64,000 nt of DNA from Eucommia ulmoides. Its lineage: Eukaryota > Streptophyta > Magnoliopsida > Garryales > Eucommiaceae. Both the position numbers and the translations under genes were made by a program. Under the pieces are notes generated by a model that worked only from the letters and a program-made list of their open reading frames with translations, was not told the origin of the DNA and ran no database searches. Positions 35,400-45,643 of the stretch are shown piece after piece (within the stretch, counting starts at the first letter, position 1; the number at the start of each line of letters is the position of its first letter). The stretch spans positions 14,151,001-14,215,000 of the forward strand of contig CM028340.1 of the NCBI GenBank assembly GCA_016647705.1, in the 5' to 3' direction.

Positions 35400-37979
35400 A
35401 TCTATTTGTATGAGTAGGTCCAATGTTGGTGGTGGCCGGTGACGACTATCGACAATGTTGGTGGTTGCCGGCATTTGACAATGGGGAGAGAGAGAGAGAG
35501 AGAGAGAGTGGAATGAGATTGGTAGAAATGGATGTTTGCTTGGGCATATGTTTGGTCCATTTGGTTGTGCAAAGATGGTCTTGGGAGATGGGAGTGAACG
35601 ACGGCCGTAGGAGATTGTTGATCAGCGAACGTGGGAGGACTGGTTGGAGAAGAACCAATAAGCTGAGAAAGTCGAATTGCTGTCAAATGAAGCCCTAACA
35701 GAGGGAGATCGATTGATTGATCAAGAGAGAGAAAGAAAGCGATCGAAGAAGGAGATTGATTCAGCGATGGCGACGGGGCAGTGAAGATGAGAAATTTAGT
35801 CGGAGATGGCGATGACGACGGTGGAGGTGGGAGAGAGAGAGGAAGATCGGTGATAGAGGATCCAGTGAGGAGAGAGAGAGAGAGTGTGAACCGAAGTGAG
35901 CAGCAAGAAATGCGAGAATGGTTTTGAAAGCAAATTTGATCTAAGGGTAAAAAAGGTCTCCTATTGATGGTGCAATGTAGACCCTTAGATATGAGATCCA
36001 AGGGCCTAAAGTGCTTCCCTCCCAAAAATAAGCTTGACACTGTAGCACATATTTTCAAATTAGGTTCCTTAACTGTTAGAAAGGCAAGGGACTATAAACA
36101 GTAATATGCAAAGCCATAAAAAATATAACAAAAATTAGAAAATAGAAACATGCTCACCGAATTCATTACAATAATCGTACTTCAATCAATCCATTCAAAT
36201 TAATTAAATAGATACGAAACAAACTATAAATTTAACACACACAAAAAAAAACTTATTGGAGTACCTTCTTCCGTGAGCCGTTTGACGTCGATGGTTGATC
36301 AGTGATCACACTTGATCACATTCAAGTTTCTTGCAATTGCAAGCGTGCCATATATCTTAAAAAAGAGTAGAACAGAAAATCAAGCCAATTGCACGGATAA
36401 TTATGTTCCTTAAGCAGCATATCCATTCAAAAGAAATTAAAAAAAAAAAAAACACCTTATTCCAAGCATGTCAGAAATATAACTCTTCTGTTGCCCAGTT
36501 TGGTCTGCAAACCAAATAAAATCCATTAAGATTATAAGATCACAAAAGAATAGATATAGAAAACTGGATGTCACCATTAGTAAACCACTTACTCAAGCAA
36601 CTTGATTTGGAACTTCTTACCTAGAACCTATGGACATAAAAGAAATGTTGTAGTAAATATTAATGCTAAATCCCCATAAGAAATAAAAGACAAAAAAAAA
36701 ATCACATACAACCAAACCGCTGATAACATAATCATACGCATAATAAGAGCTGGAAACGTTGTGGATCAAATAGAGGTGGGAGGTAAAGTTTTGGGGTTCT
36801 TATCGAAACAAAAAAAATTATTGGGGTGTAAAACAAACTTAAACTAATACCATATGATGATGACAAAACCAACCACAAATAATGACACCGACATTCATCG
36901 AATATAGCATTTTCTTGACACAAAAATAAATAAATAAATAAATATAGCATTTCTCTTGGTTCTCTCTCTACCCATCCTCTCTTCATCGAATATAGCATTT
37001 ATCTCTCCCTACTGTTTCTAACTTTTAACTCTCTCTCTCTATCTCTAAAAATAGAGAAGCTTAGCGATACCAAGAAAAATAGGAGAAATTTGTACTTGAG
37101 CTGCGGTGATGAGGTTTGCTGAGAGATATGAGAAAACGATTTTGGTCAAGAGATGTCGGTGGTTGTGATAGTGGCGGTGGCGGTAGACTGCAAGTGGTGG
37201 AGATGAATCCTATTTTTTTTTTCAGCTTTGTTATCTCGCTGACTCCCCAGCTCCCGATCTGGCATCTCTCTTTTCACTCACTCTAGATCTGAACCCTAAT
37301 GATGATGATGAACCGCGCCATTAGTATGCGGTGAAAATGGTGGTTCTGGACTCTGGAGGGAGAACTTGATTTTTTTTCAGATCTGGCCTCTCGCTTCTAT
37401 CTCTGACTCCCGTGCTCCTGTCGGTGACGACGGTGGTGACGGTTTGTTGCCTTGCCGCCTAAGTCGATCACATAAGAAGCTTTGATGCCGCCTTCTTGGG
37501 CAGAAGAAGCCCAGAGTGAGAAAGAGAGAGGGAGAGAGGGGTGATCGTGCCACCTATGCTGATCACCTAAGAAGTTCTTCTGCCGCTGTCTACGAAAGGA
37601 GAAGCCGAGAGTGAGACTGAGAGAGTATAGACCGATGTTGAGCCGTCAAGCGATGTAGGTGGTTTTGGTGGTGGAGGCCACCTGCAAGAGAGGGGAAGGC
37701 ACGCAGAGAGCGAGAGACCGAGAGCGAAGCAGTGTGTATGAGGAAGAGAGAGGCGAGAAGAGAGAGGTGAATGAGATAGGAACAGGCCAGATCTAGTCTA
37801 GGAAAAAAATTTGATGGAGGTTTGATTTGAACCGTTGGATCAAAAGAGATCCATGGCTCAAAATGTCTATTCAAATGGGTTATTCTGAACCCTTGGATAT
37901 GAGATCTAACGGCTTGAAACTTCTCCTACCAAAAATATGTTTAGGACATTTTCAAATGCAGTTATTATTTGTATTATAG
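35400..37979. other. Helitron 5' half: GA-rich, repeated promoter-like blocks
   Basis: It contains (GA)n at 35487-35509 and GA-rich blocks near 35870, 37020 and 37520. The block at 35940-36055 (AGATATGAGATCCAAGG ... ACATATTTTCAAATT) resembles the last 120 bp at 37860-37960. Sequence near 34145-34190 resembles 37145-37195. The frames here are Ser/Pro/Leu-rich and follow from simple-sequence composition, so I do not call genes. Confidence 0.45.
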
Positions 37980-37980
37980 A

Positions 37981-38583
37981 TTGTCACCTTCTTGGTCCGA
38001 CTTTACCAAAACTCTTAGGCATAAGCTCGGTGAATTGATTGTATTTTTAACTATCAACTCTATCAAGGTTGAGAAAAACATCGATTCTCAACTTCTAAAC
38101 ATTAACATGAGAAACCTCCTTATATCAACTTGTTAGAAAATGACAAGAATTACAAATTCAAAATTTCAATAATAAGAACAATTTTCATCCTAGGCGTAAC
38201 AACTTTTAAACCTAATAGATCCTTTAATCGCACAATTCAATGAACAAACCACCTTAATCCTACTACTAGATCAAACGGCTTAGAGAGAGAGAGAAGATGC
38301 ATCGTTTTGTCTGTGGTCGGGTCAACCACAAGGCAAGATATTACTTCTACAAGATAGATTGAGCCTTACAAGCCTCAACTCACTCAAAATAATAAGCAAC
38401 GTGGTCCAATAGCTCAAGTAAATAGGCTTGTAAATTATGAAAACCTTGGCAAACCTTTCTTTAAGTATGATATTTCTAGAATCAATTTTACTTATGAAAA
38501 TAAAGATGGTGGTTAGATTCTGGAGCTAATATGCATGTTTGTTCTTTTAAAAAATTATTAGAATTCAATTGGAGGAAGTTTAA
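37981..38583 (+). pseudogene. Copia gag 3' part and protease start
   Basis: The frame interrupted by the Helitron resumes as LSPSWSDFTKTLRHK, the conserved gag helix after the DKLP motif. At 38303-38344 a zinc knuckle is recognisable, but its first and last Cys are changed to Arg and Tyr. At 38510-38540 WLDSGANMHVC matches the copia protease active site, with the catalytic Asp codon at 38516-38518. The segment is broken by stops and ends at the next insertion. Intact protease would mature the Gag-Pol polyprotein. Confidence 0.82.
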
Positions 38584-39570
38584 TATAACGACTCGATTTC
38601 TTAGGGCCATTAAAGGTTTCTCTTCTTGGAGAATTAATACTAAAACCGTACGACCAATATTTCATTTTATAAAGATTTTAGAATTATTATTATTTTTTTT
38701 TTTTTTTATTCTTATCAAATTAGGAGTCTTACCAATTTATGATTTCTATTTCATCATTTTTTTTAACAAATTATACTAACACTCCCACAAAAATTCAAAA
38801 ATTACTATTTAAACCTAAAATATGAAAATTAGTATTTTAAAATACCAATTTTGTCCTCTAATGTTTTTTTAAAGTAAAATTTAAGATCACACACTAAACC
38901 CAAATATTTTTTGAATTTTATAAAATGCAATGAAAAATATATATAACCAAAATTTGGGTCTTACAATCCTTCCCCTTAAAATAAATTTCGTCCCAAAATT
39001 TAATTACCTCAAATGAACTAAAATGAATATAATGCAGTACCTAATGCATATGTACTACTCTCGAGTTAAGTAAAATGATCCCAAATTAATTTCTAAACCG
39101 ACCTCACAACTCAATGACCTATCTTATGGTCCACCACTGACACGACAATAACACTGAGTCTACGGAACCTATAACCTAAGCTCCGAGAGATTTTACAAAC
39201 TAACGATGATAATTAAAATTATCGAATTATCGATTTACCGATATTTTATTTTATATAAATCCGAGAAATATTTTACAATACGACGAAGATAATTATAATT
39301 ATAGATTTCACTGATAACTAATAATAAGCCCTCGAAGAAGAAAAAAAATCTAAAATCTTTATAAAATGAAATATTGGTCGTACGGTTTTAGTATTAATTC
39401 TCCAAGGGGAGAAACCTGTAATGGCCCTAAGAAACCGGATCATTACAGTTGGTATCAGAGTAGAATTACTAATAATTCTAATTTATTTATAAATTGTGAA
39501 ATATTTGGGCTAGAATTCTCTATAGGAGAAACTTTGTGACGGCCCTGGGAAATCGAGTCGTTACATGTAA
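38579..39570. repeat. Imperfect 5-bp duplication TTTAA / TGTAA
   Basis: TTTAA (38579-38583) and TGTAA (39566-39570) flank the short LTR element and differ at one base. Confidence 0.6.
38584..39565 (+). mobile_element. Truncated LTR element, chromovirus-like
   Basis: An LTR of about 860 bp (38584-39446) begins TATAACGACTCG and ends GGATCATTACA. It is followed by GTTGGTATCAGAG, an initiator-Met primer-binding site. About 60 bp further, 39507-39565 repeats only the last part of the LTR (GGAGAAACTTTGTGACGGCC ... CGTTACA). Almost the whole interior and most of the 3' LTR are missing. The first and last ~100 bp of the LTR are inverted repeats of each other. TGTAACGAC-type LTR ends with this primer site are common in plant chromoviruses, which is why I suggest that lineage. 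Confidence 0.68.
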
Positions 39571-39648
39571 CTTCAAGAAATGTTGTTGTCGCACAAGTAC
39601 GTGTTATAAGATATATTAATTTCAAGATGACATCTGGAAAGACTCTAA
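39571..39648 (+). pseudogene. Copia protease-to-integrase linker piece
   Basis: A short in-frame stretch (INFKMTSGKTL) fits the region just before the conserved NVxHVPxxRxNL of copia Pol. It ends at the TAA duplicated by the MITE. Confidence 0.65.
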
Positions 39649-40747
39649 CGGCTCGTTTGGTTTGATGGAATAGAATGAGGGTAAAATGAAATGAGAGAAA
39701 GAATGGAATGGATTTGTCAATGAAATTACTATTTCATTCTCTTATTTGGTTGTTATTGTATTTTTAAAGGAATGGAACGGAATAATACACTCTCACATAT
39801 CGATTTTGAGATCAAATTCATTCACAAATATACCTACTAATAATTTATTAAAAAAAATGACTACAAAATATGAGTAATATCCTATGTCGAAAATATTCAA
39901 AATCTACCAAAAACCAAAATCATTTTGTTAAGTTTTTGTTTTTACTTTGGGAGCATAAATAGATTTTTTCCCCCTCAAATATTTGGTTTTGTTTAGGAAT
40001 AAAAACGTAATTTTTGTTCTCAAATTTCAACTTTTATTTCCTACATAATTTTTTGGTTCTCAAATTTATATTTCTAATTCTGGAAAATTGTTAGATTTTT
40101 TGTTTCTATTTCGGGAACAATAACATATTTTTTATTCTAAAATTTTTGTTTCTATTTTGGAAACATTAATTGATTTTTTCGCTTTCAAATTTTTACTTTT
40201 GTTTGAAATATAAGTTTGTGAACAAGAAAATATATTTGTGTAGGAAACATAAACAAAAATCTGTAAACAAAAAATATGTTTCCATTCCAAAAAAAAAAAA
40301 GAGAACAAAAAAAATCTATTTAATTCTATTTCTGAAACAAAAATGGAACATTAGAAAAGAAATCTATTTTCTTTTTCAAAATAAAATATAAAATTAGGAA
40401 CAAAATATTTTGTTTCCATCATTAAATGAATAATATTTTTTTTTATTCAAATTAATATAGAACTAAATTGATAAAATTAATTTATGGGAAATATTGAAGT
40501 CATTTTCAAATTGACAATTAGAGGCCCAAATGAGGTGTGGTATTTTAGGTGTAACTTGAAAAAAATAACAACCATAAACTATGAAATCTGATTTTGCCCC
40601 CATGAAGTATGGAATCCAATTATATCCATTTTCATTCCAATGGAATCAATGTTTTGTTTCCATTGGACAACCAAACAAAATAATTTGAATCGAGAGTGGA
40701 ATTGCGATTCCATTCCACCTCCATTCTATTCAACCGAATGCCCGTAA
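39646..40747. repeat. TAA duplication flanking MITE
   Basis: TAA at 39646-39648 and 40745-40747, the 3-bp target preference of PIF/Harbinger elements. Confidence 0.6.
39649..40744. mobile_element. PIF/Harbinger-like MITE (about 1.1 kb)
   Basis: Its ends are imperfect inverted repeats: CGGCTCGTTTGGTTTGATGG on the left and, on the minus strand, CGGGCATTCGGTTGAATAG on the right, both continuing AGAATGGAG-like. It is flanked by TAA. The middle is AT-rich, T-rich on the left half and A-rich on the right, with repeated TTTCTATTTTGGAAACA-like units. No transposase is encoded. A longer 8-bp flank (GACTCTAA/AAGTCTAA, two mismatches) would instead suggest hAT, but the TAA reading restores the expected spacing of copia codons better. 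Confidence 0.68.
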
Positions 40748-41880
40748 GTCTAATCGGAAGTGCAACATGTTCCTCAAGTGAGAAGAAATTTATTTAATGT
40801 GTCAACCTTAGTCCAACAATGTTATAAAACTGTTATTGAGTCCAATAAGGTTGTTATGACCAAGAATAATATTTTTGTTGCGGAAGGTTACATATGTGAA
40901 GGTTTATTTAAATTGAATCTATTTTTAGAGGATAATAAAAGTTGTTATCAAGTTTTGAATGTTGAGACTTCTAATATATGGGATAGCAGATTTGGTCATA
41001 TAAGTTTGGAAAAGGTTAAGAGATTGATGGATCTTGATTTTATTCCTAAATCTCATGTGGAGCATAAAACAAAAATGTGAGGTATATGTTCAAGCAAAAC
41101 AACCTAGAAAGTCTTTTAGAAGTGTTAACACGAATACACAACTCCTAGAGCTTATACATAGTGATGTATGTGATTCAAATACACCACCGATTAGAGCTAG
41201 AAATAAATATTTTTGGATGTTCATCGATGATTGTTTGAGTTTTTGTTATATTTACCTTTGAAAAATGAAGACGAGGTGTTCAATAATTTTATAATATATA
41301 AGAATAGAATAGAAAATCAGTTTGATCGAAAGATTAGAAACTTAGGTGTGATAGAGGGGGTAAGTATACTTTGGGAGATCTTAAGACTTTTTGTGAAGAA
41401 TGTGGTATAATACATGAACTTACTCTACCATATTCATCTCAATCAAATGGAATTGCAGAAAGAAAAAATAGAATTCTGATAGATATAGTGAATTCAATGT
41501 TGATAAGTTAGGGTATACTCAAATATTTATTGGAAGAGGTTGGATTTACTGCATTATTCATATTAAATCGCATTACAACAAAAGATAATAAAAACATTCC
41601 TTATAAAATTTGAGATAATAGAAATCCTAATTTGAGAATCTTAAAATTGTAGGGTTGTTTAGCAAAGGGGCTAAACTTGAGCCAAAGCGAAAAAAAATAG
41701 GGCCCAAGACAATAGACACTGTTTTCTTAGGTTATACTCAAGACAGTAGAAAATAGATTTCTAGTTATAGAGTCTCAAATTAGTGGTATTTGTATAAATT
41801 CAATAGTTGAATCAAGAGATGCCATTTTCTTTGAAGATATATGTCCTTATAAAACTAGAATTCCTAACCAACTCGTAAAC
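40748..41880 (+). pseudogene. Copia GAG-pre-integrase and integrase, broken
   Basis: VPQVRRNLFNVSTLVQQ is the conserved entry of the copia GAG-pre-integrase domain. WDSRFGHISLEKVKRL gives the zinc-binding His region, while the following CEVYVQAKQP has its second Cys changed to Tyr. HSDVCD near 41160 carries the first catalytic Asp, WMFIDDC near 41220 the second acidic region, and ERKNR near 41460 the catalytic Glu. Stops and frameshifts separate these. FLGYTQDSRK near 41730 is the typical link to RT. Integrase would insert the cDNA into the genome. Confidence 0.87.
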
Positions 41881-42892
41881 ATGGATTCCACACTAACGCA
41901 TGACATACCTTCTACTAGAAATAGTCTTTCTGCAAAGATAGAATTAGAATTTTCTGTAGAACTTAGACGGAGTAAGATACATAGGATTGAAAAGAATTTT
42001 GGGGAATATTTCTATACTTACTTGGTGGAAGGAGATTCGAAAACATACGAGGAAACATTATCTTCAATAGATGCACCTTTTTGGAAAGAGACAATAAATA
42101 GTGAGATTGAAGCATTCATGCAAAATAATACTTGAGAGTTAGTAGATTTGACTCTAGGAAACATAGCTATAGGTTGTGAGTTGATTTTTAAAAAGAAGTT
42201 AAAACCTAATGGAGGCATAGACAAGTATAAGGCTATATTGGTAACAAAATGATATACACAAAAGAAAGGAATTCATTATTTTGATACTTATTCTCCTATA
42301 ACTAGTATTATAATTGTTAGGATCCTATAGCTTTATTTTCTATTCATAACTAGTGATACATCAAATGGATGTAAAGAATGTTTTTTTAAATAAGGATATA
42401 GAAGAGAAAATTTATATGGAACAACCTGAGGGTTTTATTATTAAGGGTCAAGAACATAGGTTTTGCAAGGTAGTTAAGTCTTTATATGGTCTCAAGTAAG
42501 CCCCTAATCAATGGCATGAAAAATTTGATAAGGTGATTTTAGAATATGGTTTCAGAATTAATGATCATGATAAGTGTCTATATTAGAAAGAGAATAATGG
42601 GCGTAGTGTTCTTTTGTGTATTTATGTAGATGATATATTTATTTTTGGAACTAATCTCAATATTGTAGAGGATGTTAAGTTATACTTATCTAAGAATTTT
42701 GAAATGAAAAATTTTGGGGAAGCGTGTGTAATTTTAGGAATAAAATTAGAGAAACCCTCTAGAGGTATAACCCTTGATCAGTCAAGTATTATAGAAAATG
42801 TTGAAGAATTTCGAGTACTTGGATGTGAAACCTGTTACCACACCTTACGATTCTAGTGTACATCTGAAAAAGAACAAAGGTTAACCATCTAA
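41881..42892 (+). pseudogene. Copia reverse transcriptase, broken
   Basis: The region from about 42085 encodes WKETINSEIEAFMQNNT and, past a stop, ELIFKKKLKPNGG, matching the first RT blocks. The block containing the first catalytic Asp follows near 42365, then LYGLK. CIYVDDIFIFG at 42614-42650 holds the YVDD active site. MKNFGEACVILGIKL matches the MKDLGEAxYILGIKI block. There are at least six stops or frame changes. The YVDD tetrad and order after integrase identify a Ty1-copia RT. Confidence 0.9.
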
Positions 42893-43560
42893 TTGAAGTA
42901 CTTTGTGCTGATTGGATCACTTTTATATTTATTTAATAAGTCTAGACCTAATAACTCTTATGTTGTTGAAAGAATGAGTAGATATACTTACAAGCCTAGT
43001 AAGGAACATTGGATAGAATTAGAAAGGGTTTGTAAGTATCTTATAAGAATTTTAGATTTCACGTTATGCTACAAAATTTTTCCTAGTGTAGTTGATGGTT
43101 TTAGTGATGCAAATTGGATTTGTGATAGTCTAGATGTGAAATCCCCCACTGAGTTTGTAATTTCATTAGGAGGAGCTGCTAAATCTTGGGGCTTCAAGAA
43201 ACAAATTATTATTTCAAGGAGTAAAATGAAGCCAGAACTTATAGCACTTGAGACCAAATGTACAGCAGAATGGATTAAAAACTTACTTTTAGATCTACCA
43301 TTAGTTGGTAAACATATTCTTTCTATATCTACTCGTTGTGAAAATAGAGTTGTTATTGATTTAGTTAAACAAACTCCTACAAATAAGAAAATGAATAAAC
43401 ATAAGTGTGATACAAGTCTGGTAAGAGTATGTTGAAAAGAGATATAATATAACTAGATTTTGTGAGATCAAAAGTAATATTATTGATTATTTGACCAAAT
43501 GTCTATCTGGGAATGCCGTCCTAGATTTGTCTAGGGGGATAGGTATAAGCCCACAAGGAA
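42893..43560 (+). pseudogene. Copia RNase H domain and C-terminus
   Basis: A long open stretch includes DGFSDANWICD (acidic active-site block), SPTEFVISLGGAAKSWGF and then SRSKMKPELIALE, carrying the catalytic Glu. The C-terminal tail IDYLTKCLS corresponds to the ADPLTKGLS ending of copia Pol. A stop at 43435 precedes the tail. This is the best-preserved piece of the element and would remove RNA from the RNA:DNA hybrid. Confidence 0.9.
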
Positions 43561-44143
43561 GTTACCTAGGCAAGTAACCTAACCTCTGTGATTAGGAACC
43601 ACATGATGGAGGTTTAATAGGTAGAAACAATTTATACTGCGTAACTTATTTACCAGCACCTAATATTATAAGGATATTCTCAAGAGATATTCTCCTACTC
43701 ATCCCGATAGAAATAGTGATGATGAAGTGTGATTTTAAGAAATGGTCTTAACCGTGAATGAGACCAAGGCAAGAAGCCTCCTGCAGGGTATAGGTTTCAT
43801 ATACCCTTAGATGACTCACCTAAGTAAGAGTTGTCATGAGACCGCAACTATGGGAATGGTATTGTTCCCTGAAAACGTTTTTGAGAATCAAGATCAAAGT
43901 GTATGTCCATTAATAGCACTGACCCGCGAACCATATCTAAATATCGATACTGTGTGTGTAATAGTTTCACTTTGACTTAAAGGGTCTAGTTCAAAATATA
44001 GTTCACTATGATTCTTCAAAGGGAAAACTATTAACACTAAGTGGGGTTCAAATCCTGAAAACACCTTCACTTATTGCTCAGAATAAAGTTGCCCATATAT
44101 TTTCTATATGTATTGAATAAAGGTTTTGAAATTTGTGGGCAAT
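43561..44143 (+). other. Copia 3' untranslated region
   Basis: Non-coding sequence between the Pol end and the 3' LTR. The purine-rich TTTGTGGGCAA just before 44144 is the likely polypurine tract. Confidence 0.6.
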
Positions 44144-44696
44144 TGTTATAAATTTTATAAGTTTTTTAAGCATTAATTAAAATTTCAAAACCTCTATTAT
44201 AATTTATTAATTTTTTAGTTTTTTATTTGATAATAATTTTCTATTTTTATTTTTGTATTTGTTGTCAATTATTGTGTTTAATTATTCTGTTGTAACTCCT
44301 ACATTTTTTACACTATATAAAGGGGTTGGCTACTCTTGAAGCATGTAGAAAAATATCCAAAGAATTCTTCCCCCTAGTAGTCTACAACTATATAATATTT
44401 TCAAGAGCAATTCAATAAAGATAATTCATTAGTCTTTTGGTGGATGTGAACCCGAGAGGACGTGTTTGTGAGTAACGGTTGTATCTTGGAGTAGCCATTG
44501 CCGTTAGAACCTTTACATATGAGAGATAATCATTACTTTAGGGAAATGATCGTTCGTGCCTCCTTGAACTCACAGGCTAGTTAATTTTTCTTAATTTGTT
44601 TATTATTTATATATTGAGAAGTTTATTATTTATATTCTTGTGCTAGTTTTGAATATTTATTTAAATTGTTGTCAAAATCATATTCTTTTCCTAACA
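44144..44696 (+). repeat. 3' LTR of copia element
   Basis: The ends are TGTTATAAAT and CCTAACA. A TATA box (TATATAAAG, 44314-44322) is intact here, in contrast to the 5' copy. Confidence 0.9.
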
Positions 44697-44872
44697 CCAA
44701 ATTGATAAAAGATTGAAATGACCCTGATATATATCAAATTATTAATTTTGGAACACAAATTGATTACTCAAGTGAACTCCATCTTGAATGATATATATAT
44801 ATATACATGGATTCGTCTCAGAGTATTATAACTTGAAAGTAAGAATTTAATAAAAAATAGATAAATTAATAT
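44697..44872. other. CCAAA duplication and short AT-rich spacer
   Basis: CCAAA at 44697-44701 matches 27580-27584. The rest is AT-rich with an (AT)n run near 44792 and ends in AATAT, the left duplication of the next element. Confidence 0.7.
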
Positions 44873-45627
44873 TGTTAGTGCCCCAAAGTGGCAGACACCT
44901 CGAGTATGGTTCAGTCAGGAATAGGTGCGTCCTCCTGGTAAGATGGAGTTGCTGAGTCGGAGCTGGAGCTAAAAATTCTTCAAGCGAGCTATAATTGACC
45001 ACCTAGGGTTTTCCTAGTTGGAGTCCAAAGTCATGTCCTTCATGGAGTTGTACCAGCACAAGACGTGGCCGAGATTTATCTTGGGGAAGCCACTTTAGCG
45101 TGAGAGTAAGATCTTAGAGAGAAAGGTTAAAAAAATGCATCAAGTATGTAAATGAGAATTGAGCGTTAGTGTTACCTTGCGCTTGTATTGCCTTGGATAT
45201 TTATAGGCATTGAAGATGATTAACTTTACCTAATCAGGCCTAAACATGGTTAATTAGGCAAAATCATGTGTTTACCCGATAATCTGGGGCGTTCAGGAGA
45301 TAATCACCAAACTTGGGCTTTTGGGCCAATTTAAAAAAGCTTGTGGGTCTCTACCAGGCCTGTAGAGATATGCTGGTAGAGGAGCATGGAGAGTTGTGGT
45401 GTTCTAGAGGAGAACAGACTAAAATGGTATGCTGGTTGAGAGGCAGCACCCCTATGAGGTACACTAGTCCATTCTGGGTACAAAAGAGATTCTATGGAAA
45501 GAACCTTGGTTGACGTATGCTCCTGCGTGACACTCTGCATTCTAAAATATGGACACGTCATAGTGATGGTGGATATGTGGCTCGATCCCCGGTAATGACT
45601 CAGTGATGCTTAAAAATACTCTCATTA
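44873..45627 (-). repeat. 3' LTR of Tat-like element
   Basis: It begins TGTTAGTGCCCC and ends ATACTCTCATTA (CA decayed to TA). From ACCTCGAGTATGGTTCAGTC on it aligns with the other LTR. A TATA box on the minus strand (CCTATAAATAT) is at 45197-45207. Confidence 0.87.
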
Positions 45628-45643
45628 CTTGCCCCTAGCCCTG
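45628..45643 (-). other. Polypurine tract and target duplication CCCTG
   Basis: On the minus strand CTAGGGGCAAG lies directly upstream of the 3' LTR. CCCTG (45639-45643) and CTCTG (47982-47986) flank the next solo LTR, differing by one C/T change. Confidence 0.65.

Larger units (their letters stand above)
29362..37980 (-). mobile_element. Non-autonomous Helitron, 8.6 kb
   Basis: Read on the minus strand it begins TCTATAATAC and ends with a 9-bp hairpin (ACCCGTGCC/GGCACGGGT, TGAA loop-complement) followed seven bases later by CTAG. The flanking bases are A (29361) and T (37981), the expected AT target with no duplication. Removing the insert rejoins the copia gag reading frame exactly, which confirms both ends. 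No Rep/helicase or RPA-like coding sequence is visible, so movement would have needed an autonomous relative. It carries several exon-like pieces on its minus strand and internal duplications. Rolling-circle Helitrons are known to capture gene fragments in plants. Confidence 0.92.
27585..44696 (+). mobile_element. Ty1-copia retrotransposon with four nested insertions
   Basis: Direct LTRs of about 550 bp (27585-28133 and 44144-44696) are bounded by exact CCAAA duplications. The interior has the copia order gag, protease, integrase, RT and RNase H, all broken by stops and frameshifts. The interior is enlarged by a SINE, a Helitron, a short LTR element and a MITE. Without them the element would be about 6 kb, close to a typical copia size. 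The copia assignment rests on integrase preceding the YVDD-bearing RT. Confidence 0.92.

Noticed and set aside
35402-36058. 218-codon minus-strand open frame rich in Ser, Pro and Leu
   Set aside because: It runs through GA/CT-rich simple sequence inside the Helitron, has overlapping open frames on both strands and shows no domain-like motif.
38584-39446. DNA transposon with ~100-bp terminal inverted repeats
   Set aside because: An initiator-Met primer-binding site directly follows, and the last 60 bp recur at 39507-39565, so it is an LTR with palindromic ends.
39641-40752. hAT-type 8-bp duplication GACTCTAA/AAGTCTAA around the MITE
   Set aside because: It has two mismatches. TAA fits exactly and leaves copia codon spacing closer to normal.
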